Positions 23,239 to 47,055 of a stretch of DNA of 64,000 bases are shown here, in pieces. Under the pieces are notes generated by a model. The model was not told the DNA's origin and did no database searches. It worked only from the letters and a program-made list of their open reading frames with translations. How positions within the stretch are numbered: the stretch's first letter is position 1; each line of letters opens with the position of its first letter. Origin of the DNA: Trichoplax adhaerens (Eukaryota > Placozoa > Uniplacotomia > Trichoplacea > Trichoplacidae); assembly GCF_000150275.1 (NCBI RefSeq), contig NW_002060949.1:2291836-2355835 (forward strand), in the 5' to 3' direction. A program made the position numbers and the translations under genes.

Positions 23239-24366
23239 TTTAGCTACGGTGCCTTACTTTGTGCCATGGCTAAATCTGCAGAATGAAAGACTGTTTCAAT
23301 GTTAATGGAGTTCAAGAAGTGTGTTAGTCTGTATCTTTACTGAGTCTTAATGTTATGTCTTTCTTTTGACAGTCTGTCAAAGTATAACTGTAGCTACTGT
23401 GTCACTACTACGATATCGACATATATCAATAAAAGTATTTAGCTGAATTCTTGAATTGTGCATGTATCGGTATGATACAAAGATTTGTGCATAGTCTTAT
23501 TACAACGAAATGACTTCTTGACAACAATTTCAGCTTGCAGATACACATTCTAGTTCCTACTAGCTCGCAAGTCGCCATCTTACTGACGATTTGCAAGATT
23601 GACATGAACAATCCAACTGTATTATACCTGAATCAGTTAACGCAGCCCAATACAGTATAACTCTACAGCACGAGTACACTAATGCATATCCTACCGAATT
23701 GTCACGGCATCAATTTATACTTATGTCGGTTACATGGCAATTTCAATTGATCTCACAGCGGACAAATACGTAAACGCACGATGTCCTTCGAAACAAGACT
23801 AGAGCTATCATGATGCAATTATTACTAATCTTACGCTAAGAATTTCATTGCATCAAAATTCAAACTACCGTAATGAACGGAACATCATAACTTGACTTAC
23901 TACTCCTAATGAATTATGTAGAATTGTTTATATACAGTATATTTATTACTATCACTAGGGAACAATCTGGATACTGGAATTATGTAACGCTTATCGATTA
24001 ATCTTCCCTACGTATAATTCTATATACTGTACTGTCCATTGCACCTTAATACTGGAGCGGGGGTTGCTTAGCCTTATCGATTCATTAATCTACATACCGT
24101 CTATCGCACAAAAGATTAATCTTACCATGGCACCCTGTAATTTTGCTAAGAATTTCGTATAGCAAAGTCATTCGATAGTGTACTAGTGTATGGATGGATA
24201 TCCAATGATCAATTTACTGCAAAAGCAGACTAGGGATCATTTGATCACCTTTGCTTCGTCTTCATTCTGCACAATTGGCCTTGCACGACATCTGGGCGTC
24301 TGGACGTCTGGACGTCATCGGTATCCGAGGACACTTTACAGTCCGTAGCTACCGGAGCTTGCAAAC
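23239..24366. other. Intergenic region with GST poly(A) signal
   Basis: The 3' flank of the GST gene carries a canonical AATAAA at 23428-23433. No gene is seen in the rest. A short GTAC motif (atatactgtactgtccattg) lies at about 24022, roughly 340 bp upstream of MTG1. The last 90 bp before the MTG1 start is less AT-rich, with a small repeat of tctggacgtctggacgtc, fitting a promoter or leader. Confidence 0.55.
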
Positions 24367-27300
24367 ATGGCAGGGCAAAATTTTAGAACTTTCTTTCAAT
24401 TTCCATCGTTAAATTCGGTCCAGTGGTATCCTGGTCATATGGCTAAAGGTAAACTGGAATGTCTATCGTTAGAAAAGATAACAGCAAAGCCAACTTCTAT
24501 AAATACTTCATTACAGAAGAAATATTCCTATGCATTAATAACGCCTAACTGAATTCTAAGTTGAAAACATCTTCCTACTGTACTCTAGCTTTCGACATGC
24601 TTGACCCTAACATTCTTGAAAATGTGCAATCTATCTGTCACATCTCTTTATCAATAGTCTTTTAATAGGAAAATCATGAAAGAATAGTTATTAAAGCGAT
24701 GCAAGTCTACTAAACCATGAAACTTTGATTAATCTGTAGCAAAGTAGATGTATTTTATGCTTATTACGAAATGATATCACGTTCTTAATATCAGACTTTT
24801 TAACTCTACCTTGTAGGCATGCACAAAATGCAAGCTGTTTTAGTTCGATGCGATTGCGTCCTAGAAGTGCGAGATGCTAGGGTAAACGAACTATCTGTGT
24901 ACTATTGTGTTTCATTTAATCTAGGATGGGTAGCTATTGCAGCCATTTATTAAGATAGTGTCGAATAAATTATGATGATTATGGAATCATAACAATGTCT
25001 ACGATGATGATGAATTAGGCGTGTTGTTGATTCATATAGTACAGTATATACTATACAAAATCGAATTGCATTTTCTTAACGTACATTTCATACTTCTGCA
25101 ATGGTATTCTAGATTCCATTCTCCAGTAGAAATGAAAAATTTTCCAGAATCTTAGCTGGTAGACCTCGAGTCCTAATTTTAAATAAAGCTGACCTAAGTG
25201 CCAAAAACACCAGAAAGGTTTCATATCGTACCCTTCTCGTCTCAAATAAGATAGCTGTTTCTTTTGCACCAGCTCTTTGTAAAAGTGCTGTGCTATAATT
25301 GTTAATTAATACTAAGCAGATATTATTATATCTTTCAATACACGCCTTATTTTATTCTAGCTTTAGTGATATCTACAGCTCTTAATCATTATTATACGCA
25401 ATGCTTGCTGATTAATTTATAGATGACGAACTTCCTGACCTGATTTGCTATCATTGATTGTCTTGCATCTATTTTTAGCAAATTGTAGAACGATTAGGAA
25501 AGCACGAAATCATTTTTACTAATAGTGCCAAGCAATATCATCCATCCATACGCCAAGTATACGATTTCGCTACTAGCTATGCGAACTGTAATATCGTAAT
25601 GATCAATTCACATTTAATTAAAAATTCTCTCTTTCAGATCATACCTGCAGCATTGCGCAGTATGAATGAGCATGGCATCAGTTCGGATAACAAGAAGGTC
25701 GGTATCATCCATATTCAAGATTTGTAATCCGTAGCTTACATAGATGTGCTCGTAAAACTAATTTAGATGTTATTAGTTTCTGACGGCACATTACTTTCTA
25801 CTGTAATCAGCATATTTATTCCTACCTGAATCATTTTAGGGATTCTTTAGGATTATGGTTATAGGACTACCTAATGTGGGTAAATCGTCCGTTATTAACG
25901 CAATTCGTCGTATTAGGAAAAATAAAGGTACAGCAATTCCTTGATACGTTTGAAATATCTACTGCAGTGATCATCATTTACCTAAATTATTAAAATCATC
26001 GTTAAAGGGAACGCTGCACATGTTGGCGGAGTCCCAGGTATTACCCGTGCGGTTCAGACCAATATAGAGGTTTGTTTAAACAGAGAGTACGAGTATATGG
26101 TATGGTAAAGGTATTGTTACTATGGTACTTACGTATTAGTATCATCAAAATCCTAGGTATGCAGTAATCCGAAAACATTCCTTGTAGATACACCAGGTAT
26201 CATTTTCAATTAAAACTAATTCATGTTTGTTGTACAATTTTGATAAATTTCTAACTTAATTTAAAATACAGCACTGATAGCTATATATATTGAATTCTAT
26301 TTTGATTTTGCGATAAAATTACAGGTATTATGCCTACCTATGTCCGAGACGTTGAAGTTGGTTTTAAGTTAGCTTTAGTAGGTTGGTCATTAATAATAAT
26401 GATAGCAAACACTGTAATAGCTAAAGGTATTAAAATGTTAGATACTTGTAATTATTGCCATGCATTATTCACTAATAAATGTATCGGAATGACTTTACGA
26501 AAGGAACGATAAAAGATCACCTAATTGGTGAAGAACATATAGCGGATTACTTATTATTTACACTGAATCGTCAAAAGCAGTTTAGGTACATAATCCATTA
26601 TACGAGTATCTGTTATTAATAGTTGCTAACAGGAAATTCGATAAGCAATTGATTATAATTACCTACATATTAGACGTTGTTACAGCATTTATACTAGAGT
26701 AAGTGTTTAATGTAATTATTTACCCTACCTAGTTATGTCGAGTACTTTGGATTAGATGACTGTACTGATGATATAGATCAACTTCTGGTGCATATTGGTC
26801 ATAAAATGGGTGCCTTAAGGAAAGGTTAGTACAGATATCAATAGCTCGTATACTAATCGACAACGTATAGATTTTTTTGAAAAATTTAACTTGTGGATAT
26901 ACGTACACCAAAACCTTCAATATCTAACTATTATGCGTAGTGTAAAGTTACATCATGATGCCAATCCACCATCTATTTATAGCCTTACTGATTAGATTGA
27001 ATGTTTAATACAATATTACCCATTATAATTTTAATCAATCATAGTATTAGACTGAATCGGAGTTCTACTTTAATCGATGATAATTAACTAATCAATAAAT
27101 GAATTTGCAGTAACCAAAAGTATTCTATAGCGCTTTTGGTTTTACATTTAATCGCAGTACATCATCTACTTTATCGAAACCTAAGATCCGTAACTCTGTA
27201 ATTAGGGTTATACTGTAAATAAAGATTACTGTAATATCAGTATAAGAACCACAATACAATTATGCACCAAAGCATTAACAGTAATATTGTGTTTTGTAAT

Positions 27301-27447
27301 ATTACTGTTAAATACTGTATTTTAAATTATTGCTTTCGCTTAGGCGGTGTCCTCGATTTGAAACAGGCTGCAACAAGATTCCTGACTAAATTCCGTCATG
27401 GACATCTCGGAACAATCTTATTAGATAAGATACACAAGACCACGTGA
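24367..27447 (+). CDS. MTG1: Mitochondrial ribosome-assembly GTPase MTG1
   Basis: Twelve exons keep frame and give 304 residues (human MTG1 is about 334): 24367-24448, 24817-24881, 25113-25217, 25479-25556, 25638-25697, 25840-25927, 26008-26069, 26157-26196, 26325-26381, 26504-26585, 26733-26824, 27344-27447. The protein begins NFRTFFQFPSLNSVQWYPGH and continues MAKGMHKMQAVLVRCD, the MTG1/YlqF entry motif. The GTPase is circularly permuted, as in the YlqF/YawG family: G4 NKAD at 73-76 comes before G1 GLPNVGKSS at 139-147 and G3 DTPG at 191-194. The C-terminus includes LDLKQAATRFLTKFRHGHLG, as in orthologues. The family acts on the mitochondrial large ribosomal subunit at the inner membrane. 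The ATG at 24367 is the first in frame before the conserved start. Confidence 0.95.
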
Positions 27448-28345
27448 AATTAACAATTTATTCTCCTATACTTTAAAATCTTTAATTTTTTTTAATCGTT
27501 CTCATCATTATGATTCAATATTACATAAATAGTAGATACGTGTATCATATGCACCGACCTAAAAAAAGTATCCGAATCAAGAGCTTTACACAAACTAGTT
27601 ACGTACTATACACGTATATCATCCTTATACTTTACTGCACTAGCAGAGATGCAAGCATGGAACAATTCTATCCATTTAGATAGTTCACTTAATTGGAGTG
27701 TTTCATTTCTAAAATGAACTTAACTGTTTCCGAGTTATGTTGTAACTAAGAGTCGGGTATCTTGACCATGGTTGAGGTAAAAATTACACTATATTATTTA
27801 CTGAATCAGAAATCTATAAGAACAATCTTTTTCACGCAAGGTCTCATTTGAATATGTAAATGCCAGTAATAATTTTAACTAAATAACTACTGAAAATTTA
27901 ATGTTCGAAATTACAAAAAATATATGAATGTATACACTTTACAGCAATATCGTACACAAAATAAGGCTTAGCCTCATTCTGTATATGATATCATACAATT
28001 AAATCGTATATCATCACCAAAACAACATACGAGCAGCTAGCGCTAGCACTACTACAGCATTTTCTCCTTAGTAAAATGATTAAATAGTGTACCACTACAA
28101 CATCATTTTATGTGCATTTCTCTAACAAACGAGTATGTTACGAATACGACGATTACAGCATATGCAGCCAATAATTGTAACAATCTTGGCAGATATAAAA
28201 TTTTCATGCATCGGGCCGCTGTAGCTAAAATAATTATCCGTGCAATAGCAAGGTTAAGACACCGCTGTCGATTTCTGCAAATTCTGACTGACACGTTCCT
28301 CCTCTTGTATTACGGTTTGAAGACGGAAAAGTTTTTCTAATATGT
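27448..28345. other. Convergent intergenic region between MTG1 and kinesin-13
   Basis: About 900 bp separates two genes that end towards each other. I see no coding exon. A short palindrome, gctagcgctagc, sits at about 28036. Confidence 0.5.
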
Positions 28346-38350
<10,005 letters not shown>

Positions 38351-38429
38351 TTGGTCATCGACGGTGTACCGGTTCAGACTTCACTTGTAGCAAGAATTGA
38401 GCTTAGTGTCACGCGCTGCGCTCTGTATT

Positions 38430-38640
38430 CATACTTATACAGTCCAGTACAGTACGGCAGCGTACAGTACGTGGTGAAGTATACTGTACACTGTACACTG
38501 TACACTACAGTGTTGTACTGTTCTAACCTCGTTTGCAGAGGTTTGCTGGCAATCGTCACTACTGTACACTGTACTGTATGGCCTGTTATGATCATACAGT
38601 ATACTGTACTCCAGTGACGACTGACCCAGTCAGTCAGTGA
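38430..38640. repeat. GTAC-palindrome cluster upstream of kinesin-13
   Basis: About 80-290 bp upstream of the kinesin-13 start codon lies a run of CAGTACAGTACGG, GTACACTGTACACTGTACAC and TATACTGTACTCCAGTGACG-type motifs. The plus-strand open frame through it (38132-38617) is composed of this repeat and overlaps kinesin exon 1 antisense, so it is not called a gene. The position relative to the start codon parallels the cluster at TRIR. Confidence 0.7.
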
Positions 38641-40825
38641 CCATACCTGCATCACTGAGGCCATCGATGATGGATGATGCTGCAAATAATACTGTGTGCC
38701 TGGCTCACCTTGGCGATACGATAGGTCAGTTATCGTCCCATCTTAGTCGTGGTTTGCTGGCATAGGTTACCTGTCTACAAGACTACAACTATGGTCTACG
38801 GTAATGATTTGATACTGTATTAGGGATTACTCAAAAAAAGAGACGGGACAGGACAACAGATTCAGTGCAAAATAACGTGCAAGCTTCTTATTTTGGGGCT
38901 GATGCTACTAGACTGTACGCTACCCATCAAATCGTATACCATACTGCTTCAAACCAACTTAGTAGGCTAACAATAGCAGCTAATGTGGATGTCAATCGCA
39001 GAAAGTATAGTGTACCATGACAGGCATGCGATACACCTGAAATGACCAGTAAAATAATCAGCCTCCACATTGTTAGTATAATTAACAACCGCTTCCTGCC
39101 TCATCTCTTTCTTTTTAGTAGTCCCTGGCCTTACTGTCGGCCGACTGCTACTGCTTGCTGCTATTACTGTCACACGAAATACTGTTAGAGATACGTACTG
39201 TCCTGTAGTGTCACTGTACAGTATAGGACCGTTCACCCGACAGCAACAATACTGCCACTAACCGTTACAATTTTCTTTTGGCGCTTTGGACTTTTCAAAG
39301 TAGTCTGCGCAGACTCTGTGCTAACTGTGAATCACAACAAATCATGACAGTTTGTACAGTACAAGTACTGTACACTACTATACTGTACAGTACAATGCAC
39401 TGTACGTGACCAGGGACTGCTCAAGAGAAAATTTGTACTCTCGCCCTCCACGCCCCCCATTCGATCCGGCCAGGCTTAACGGTCGACTTGACACTGATTG
39501 CAATAACAATTATTATCATTAACTACTCGTCTAATCCACTTTGCTAGCTAGATTATTAGTGAATAGGCGTAATAATGACAGCATCGATACTACAACTACA
39601 ACATTATAAAAAGGTTAATATTGATTACATTAAATTGAACTAGTCTGTAAGTGAATAGTGAACAAGCATACAGTACAGTAAAATGATAGCTACGATGCTA
39701 TGATTGCAACATTAGCAGCGGTTGTCATTGATTGTATGATACCAGGCATAGAGAAACTCAATACTCTCTACTCGCATAATTGAGTTGAGGATAGCTAACC
39801 CGTAGGCTAGTACACTTTCTAGCTAGGGTTTTCATGGGTGAACAAGCATAAAAATGATAGCTTCGATATTTCAATGGCATCGGTAATGGATAATTAAGGT
39901 AAGATTTTTATTCCCAGAAAAATATCAGAATACAGCAAAATTTTATTTCGGAGATAGTATGAGTTAAGAACTTGATGTTAATTTCCCCCCCCCCCCAAAT
40001 TTCTACTTTTATCGTAAATCGGCCGATGGAAATTATCCACTGCTCACTGCATGTCATACGATTCATATTGCACTAAGCTACCTGGTATATGGATGCTAAG
40101 CACACTGTACGTGCGCCTATGGAGAGTTATCGATAACCACATCGCTCAAATAGACTACTCCCAAGACGTCTTTCAAGCGACGAAAGGGATAAGCCCAATG
40201 ATACTTTGCTAGCGACGTATAATAAATAATATGACAAATCGCAAGTCAATCACTTGCAAATCGCCTCTCCTATCGCACATTAAAACAAACATTTGTATTA
40301 TTCGTAAAATCTTGAAGCATGTTTATTAATCGCCATTAACCAAACACCTTATACAGGTACATAAGGTTACAAATCTACATTCATATTCCTACATCAGACA
40401 AATTGATACTGATAATAGTTCCCGTAAGTGTGGTAGTACAGTATAACAAGTGTATAAAATTATACTACATATTCACGACTGAAATTATAACTTCCTCTAC
40501 CAATACATATTTTAAATCAAACGCAATCGCCACAATGTTCTTATCGCTCTGTATGTTTACCAATGAGTAAAATGATTAAAGAGTGATGCGCCCCTACTTA
40601 CCATAAAAGCAATTAATAAAATACCCAAAGAGTAACCGATTGATATATTGTAAGATAACGACGCAAAATTCACAATATACAGTACGTCCATCCATCCATT
40701 ATTAAATAATGTAATAGACATTCGTATTGTAAATGAAAAGCAATGCATCGTAAAAAGAAATTACATACTAACTATATTCAGATTCTCTAACATCTTACAG
40801 TATGCTATTAATGAAGATTCAAAAA
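38641..40825. other. Intergenic stretch between kinesin-13 and ovoA
   Basis: No supported gene. Further GTAC motifs occur at about 39190-39230 and 39345-39405 (tactgtacactactatactg, tacagtacaatgcactgtac). A pure C run of about ten bases is at about 39985. A minus-strand open frame at 38967-39236 has no recognisable features and overlaps GTAC repeats. Confidence 0.5.
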
Positions 40826-41312
40826 TCATAAGTGTAAAATATTGCATTTGTAATGAATATCACTGCGAAGCCTAGAATTGACAGCCATATTATTAAAGTA
40901 TCACCACTTTACTATATCACTTTTTAAGTTCTGTCGTTATATACCTATCGATTTGAAAACATCTCATCAACTACTTGTCTTTGGCGATTCATACGATACT
41001 AGTAAATAATTCAATAGCCAACTATAATCGTAACCATTTTATAACCATGGTAATATCTAGTATCACCAATGTATAGATATCTATTATTTTAAATAGTCAG
41101 CTGTATTAAGTGGACGGCATAGCTAAGCAATAACGGCATTGCGTTGCCAAATAGTGATACTCGTACTAGATTCACAAATTTGACCTTTGCAAGCTTTTCG
41201 ATAGGAAATATTATGATTTTCTCGAAGATTAAACCTATGCCAATACAGTACAACAAACAGAATCAACATAAAGTGTAATCTGAATTTGAAAAAAAAGTTC
41301 CAGTTAACTTAC

Positions 41313-44300
41313 CATTTGCCGACCAAAGAATTTATGTAATCAGGCGACCTGTCGTAGTTAATAGCTACAACTAATCCATCAGTATTAACTACTTCTTTCA
41401 AACGCAGTATCCAGGCTTTAAAGAAAAATAGTATATTACTATTCATACATCATAATAATTAACAACAAGAGAACAGTCATGCTTTTCAAAACTCAACCAG
41501 CCGATTGTTAGGAAACTAATAACACTTATCTCAAATAGAGAGTTGCAGGAAGAAAACTGAATCAGTTGCAAGAAGATAATACATGTGATATCCCGAAGGT
41601 AATTTAAGAAACTTATGTACGCTTGATCACGATCTTTATGTTTTAAATGATATATAACTAAAGCAATATGTGATGCGTAAAAATGTATCGAAATTCTTGA
41701 AAGTAGTGATTAATTCTTTCTATCTGTTAGACGCCTTTCAGATAGAAATACGAGATCCAGCTATAAATGGTGAAAAAGACAGCAATAGACCTCCACGATT
41801 TTTAACGTTTGTAACTTAGACAAGTGTAATAAAGACAATCAGGGATACGCAAAATTCATATATAGCAATACAAAATTATGTTGATACAACTACTAATATA
41901 TATACTGTAGCCCTAAAGGTCAATGTCACTGACATTCTACAACTACAATATTTACCAACCTTTGTCGTTGGCAACACGGTTCAGATGAGTAAGCAATACG
42001 AAATCGAACATACAAATTTCATTTGGTAACCACGTCAGCTAGAAAAAGTATACACGTTGCAATCATTATTTTTATATGCCATAATGATTCATCTATACAT
42101 TACGAGTAAATTATCATAAATAGTACCTGCATGAATGTAATCTTATCTCGATTTATCGTACTATCTGTTTTAATCACAATTTCATCATGCCCATCCTGAC
42201 AACATTTAATTTCACCGGTTTTTTTAGCCTTTAAGGCGGTATCAATTAGACGTCCACCAAAGTCGATTCCAACAACCTTAATTGTTATAATTGATTATAC
42301 ACTATAATGTCTATAATTCATATCAATATATGTTTTAGATTACTGTATTCTTGATCTAATACGAGTATTACATATTGGCATACAGTAAATTGATACATAT
42401 GGTACGTATCGTCAAAATGATAAATTTCACATAAAATAAACCTTATGAAAATATTTTGCGAGTTCAAAAGAATTTCTGCCAACTCCACAGCCGATATCAA
42501 GAGCACTGTCCGTATTAATACCGTACTCTTTTAAAGCCTTAATCCAAATGTTATCTACTTGAGAATATAATTCAGCCGATCCATTTTCGCAACCTACTCC
42601 GTCTATCTGAGATACCTTTGACACAAAATTATACCAAAATATTTTTATACGACTCAAATAAAATATCTAAGATGGTCATAATAACATACATTAACATTTC
42701 CAAACTGTGACAAAATGATTTCGTTTACAGCATCAACAGTATCGTATGAAAATTCTTCATTAGTACTTGATACATATCGATCATCGCAATTTTTTAGCAA
42801 AGGCTCATTGTCTGCAGTGGAAATTATCAACATTAACAAGAGACCTAATTCATATTGGAACAGAAACGTTATAGTAATAAAACATAAATAAGCCATACCT
42901 TCTACACCAACACCAAGGACAAACACTTCAGCATTGACGAGACGAACTGGGATATTAGCATCCGGATTATGACGTACAACACGAAAGCCCATATGTTGAA
43001 AGAAATGCCGTCTAAATGCAAATCGCGCATAGCAAGATGATAGACCACCTGTAGATGCCCACGAACCGTACTAAGATGGTTAATAAACAATGATAATGTA
43101 TTAATGTAATCCTATTCCATTAGCTACCGGTAAATACATATATCACATTTAATACCATAATCATATTGTGCCTCCCATCAAAACAAGGAGTTGAAAAGTC
43201 ATGATAGACATAATGAGATTTGAAACCAGGTAAGCCATTAAAGTGGTCTTCAGCCCATTCCCAAACGTTTCCCATAATGTCATAGAATCCAGCAGATGAT
43301 GGACCATACAAATTAACGGGCTACAGCAAAAACGACTTAATTATAATTACAGTAGCGTCATGAGAACACTATTGTGCTTTACTTTACACTTACAGTGGAG
43401 GAACAGTACTTCATATTTATATTACATTGAGGATTACTCTCAAACGCCATGTCACAGCGAGGAAATAGTGCAGAGTCATTAAGCTATAGAAAAATACGTG
43501 ATATACGCTAGTTAAAATATCAAAAATTACTGAAGGCTCCTATATACTACTACAGTAAGTTTACTGGATCATAATTATATATCAATCACAAGTGGTCACA
43601 TACTTTACGACCAAGCATCAAACGGTACTCAGCCTCAGTAGGAAGGCGATAGTTTTGACCCAACCAACTACAATACGCTTTCGCTTCGTGATAATTTACT
43701 TCAACAGGCCAGTCAAGAGGCATATCAAGTACGTCGAATATTGCTCGGTATCTATAGTATGGAAATTTAATATGTACAAAATTTTTCAAGATAACACAAA
43801 CTCAATAATAAATGAAAACGATTCAATTCATTGACGAATTTTATTTTATGTACTGGACACTGCTAATAACATCAATTATTATACAGTATAGAAAATGCAA
43901 TGAAACTGTGGTATAATAACCATGCGATAATACAAAAAGATACCGGTAAAATCTCAGAAAAAATATTACCTATAGTTAGAATTGGAACAGTTTTGTCCAT
44001 TCCGAGAATTAGAGCCATTAGTACTATCTCCATTTTGAGGTCTTCCATTACAATGTGAATAAGATGCTAGTGATGCTCCACATCCTGATTTACATCCTAA
44101 CAGGACACATGTATAAACGTATTTATATATAAATTATGGAATAGATTTTATTTAAAATTTATGAATAATTTGTAAATGAATGCAAATCTTTACCTTCATT
44201 GCAAACCCAGAAGGTAGGATGCTTAGCCTCTCGATATTCTTTCCAGTGCCACCCTAATTTCGAAAGAATTACGATATTAGATAATTAAGTGACGCGGTCA

Positions 44301-47055
44301 TTAAAATGATCGCATAACTTTATTATACCTTCATCAGTCCAGAACTCTTTCTTATCATATCCTCCAGCTTTGACGAATTTTAAGAATTCATAGTTAGTAA
44401 CCGGAAATTCCTGTGCTTCAAATGATGGAACCCTAAATATTAACAATTCCTAGTTAATGATACTGCATAACATTGCTAACATATAAGTATAACCTACCAT
44501 ATAACGCACTATAGCACCGTAAACAGACAAAAATTATGTACGGATACTTACTCAACTGTTGCTTCTCCATACTCATTATCCCAACCAAACGAAGGAAAGT
44601 CTCTCGACTTGCCGAATTTAACAACGCTACCATCAACCCGTATAAAGGGATTTTCGTAAACACGACCATCTATCAATTGATACATAAAAGTAATGGCAAT
44701 ACAGCAACTTTAGCAAGCGATATAAAACTAAAATTTTCAATCTAACTGTATACAATAGGTTAAAATTTCACTGCAGAATTACAGTAACGATTAGTTTTAG
44801 AAATATTACTTGAACTTTCCAAGGGTCCATAATTCCAGTTGACAGGTTTCGTAACCAAATCCACGGGCATTTGACGAATTAAAACACTAGAAGTTTCAAA
44901 ATGAATTCTATAACAGAAAAATATTCGCTTGATTAGATACAGTAAAGAACATGCAAGCACTAATACTTTAATTATCAATACCTTTCATGGTCCAGGCCTA
45001 ACATGACAGCCCACTACAATAACATAAAACAAAATTTTTTATTCTCGTCGAAATTTGCTACATACCATAGACTCAACTATAAAGATTGCATATTAACGGT
45101 AATTTTAATGCATTCGCGAAACTCTTACCCATGGGCTATCTTGCGTAATCGGTAATACCAGTGGTGCTGTATCGATAACATCAAGCACAACTTTTCGTAC
45201 TTTTGCACGATAATCAAGTATATCCTTTACAGAAGGCCATTTAAAGTTACCACCCATACGATAATTCTCCTAGCAGGGAAAAACGAAAATGATGGAATGT
45301 CCAGTAAAATGCAATTGACTTGCTATAACACATTAAGAGATAAATATATATATATATATGATTGTTGTAGCATTGAAGTCTCAAATAATCATTATGTGAC
45401 ACAAAGCTCCAAAATTAATTTAATTAATGATTGTAAACTGAATATTAAAAGAATTACTGTGTTGCCAATAATAATTGCATATTATTCCTCCAACAGTAAT
45501 CAAAATTCTACTTTTCAACGAGCAAATTGACTACTATCTTATGTACCAAGTTGCAGCTTGTTTTCTAGAAATTTTGATTACTGCTAACTGGAAAGTATCA
45601 GTACAAGAACAGTCGTAACTACAACATGCAGAAAATCTATCAACTTGTCCTATTTATATATCGACGGATTTGAGCTACTAAATGCAGGTACAGTGTACAG
45701 TATTATTACTTGGATTTATTACCGTATCATCCCAGGACATTTCATCGACGCCAGTTTCCATTAAAGTTTCGATTTCTAGATCGACACGTTCCTTCACAGA
45801 CAATATTGAAATTTTTTTAATTTATTAAAGTCCGTTAAAGGCAAGTTAAGCACTATCTTGTCTCACAGGTAAATATAGAACAATCTATAGCAAGGCTTCC
45901 TGATCTATCAAGTAACTTGCGAAAGAATTTTTGAAGATAGCCTAACATTCGTGCGCATTCTAAACTTTCCTAATATATATATTCTAATTATGTCACAATT
46001 AGGGTTTACCGTAAGCTAAAAACCTTATTTTAAAATACGCCATTAAGTAAAAATCTAGATTCAATGATAGCTTAAATTACGATGGAAACAGAACGCAGAT
46101 GAGGAACATTTCATCATGAGTTCTTACATTAATAGCATTCTACGTGTATACTGTACTGTACAATAATAATTTAACTTAAAATGTAATGCTGATTCTATGA
46201 ACTAATCAAAGCGATTACAGTATATACTAATGTACGAGCTCGTACTATACGATGGACAGCTAGTACAAGCGTTAGCGTAATTAAATACTATAGATCTACA
46301 CTCAAACCTTGATCAAACCAGCTAGCATCAACTTGTTTATAAGTACTGCAGCGGTATGTCCGTAATAGAAAATTAAAGGCAAGCGAAGACGATCGGGACA
46401 ACAGTAGAAGCTCGATTCATCTATTTAATAGAGATAGCATGAAGAATTGAAACTTAATAATTTACTCAGAATAGAATTCTTCTATCGTAATATTAAGAAG
46501 TATAATCTCAAAAAAAGAAATAACTGTAAAGTTTTCAAATATTGCGCTATACTGCTAATACAAAAGCTTAAATACGTAAAATATCATAATCATTTATTTG
46601 TACTAATATCCGTACCTATGCAATATCTTATTCATATACTATAGATTATAAATTCAGCGAGACTATTGCATGATTACTGTAGTGTACTCAAGAAAGTAAA
46701 CTTCTCCATTAGACGACAACATAGGCTGTAGTATACGTATTTAAAATCGATAAAATACAATACTTCGGAAATACCTTTTAAACTTGTAAATAAGGTTTCA
46801 TCCAAATCGTAGCCATTGATGAAATATTCTCGAATATCACTAGTGAAGGATGTTAAAAAGTTATTTTTTTTATAGTTTTTGGTTACATTAAAGCAGTAAA
46901 AGTGTATAATCACAGCATAGAAGCACATCAGGGAATTAAGCATAGTATCAGTGCTTGTTCCTCAATATAGGTATAATACTAGCATTGAAGCTCTACCATG
47001 CATCATTTTCATCGGTAGCTATATCCACAAAGGGTATGATATTTTTACGTATCAT
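41313..47055 (-). CDS. ovoA: 5-histidylcysteine sulfoxide synthase / methyltransferase, ovothiol biosynthesis
   Basis: Twenty exons keep frame for 727 residues: 47055-46997 (tentative first exon, ATG 47055), 46839-46775, 46420-46308, 45791-45723, 45269-45129, 45013-44982, 44907-44810, 44669-44552, 44432-44329, 44253-44194, 44096-43970, 43751-43604, 43483-43394, 43320-43156, 43070-42899, 42811-42696, 42615-42442, 42276-42127, 42038-41960, 41415-41313. OvoA joins cysteine and histidine to make 5-histidylcysteine sulfoxide, and its C-terminal domain later N-methylates the imidazole. The DinB-like part has LIFYYGHTA (His63), VDEMSWDD and DHERIHFE (His158, His162), giving the three-histidine iron site. 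The FGE-sulfatase-like part has NYHEAKAYCSWLG, RLPTEAEY and GNVWEWAEDHFNGLPGF...GRHN, then FRRHFFQHMGFRVV. The Rossmann methyltransferase has motif I LDIGCGVG (598-605). The last exon is not resolved: the exon to 41313 ends at a good donor (AAATG|gtaagtt), and a 15-codon candidate lies at 40871-40826. The exon at 44096-43970 carries an Asn/Ser/Gly-rich insert. Confidence 0.94.

Noticed and set aside
40557-40748. Minus-strand 63-codon frame with a hydrophobic stretch as the last ovoA exon
   Set aside because: Membrane-like composition does not fit the soluble methyltransferase end, and no acceptor in the right phase was found.
41310-41313. ovoA copy 1 ending at the TAA directly after AAATGG
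   Set aside because: The sequence AAATG|gtaagtt is a strong donor and copy 2 has a donor at the same place, so a further exon is more likely. Candidate 40871-40826 remains weak.
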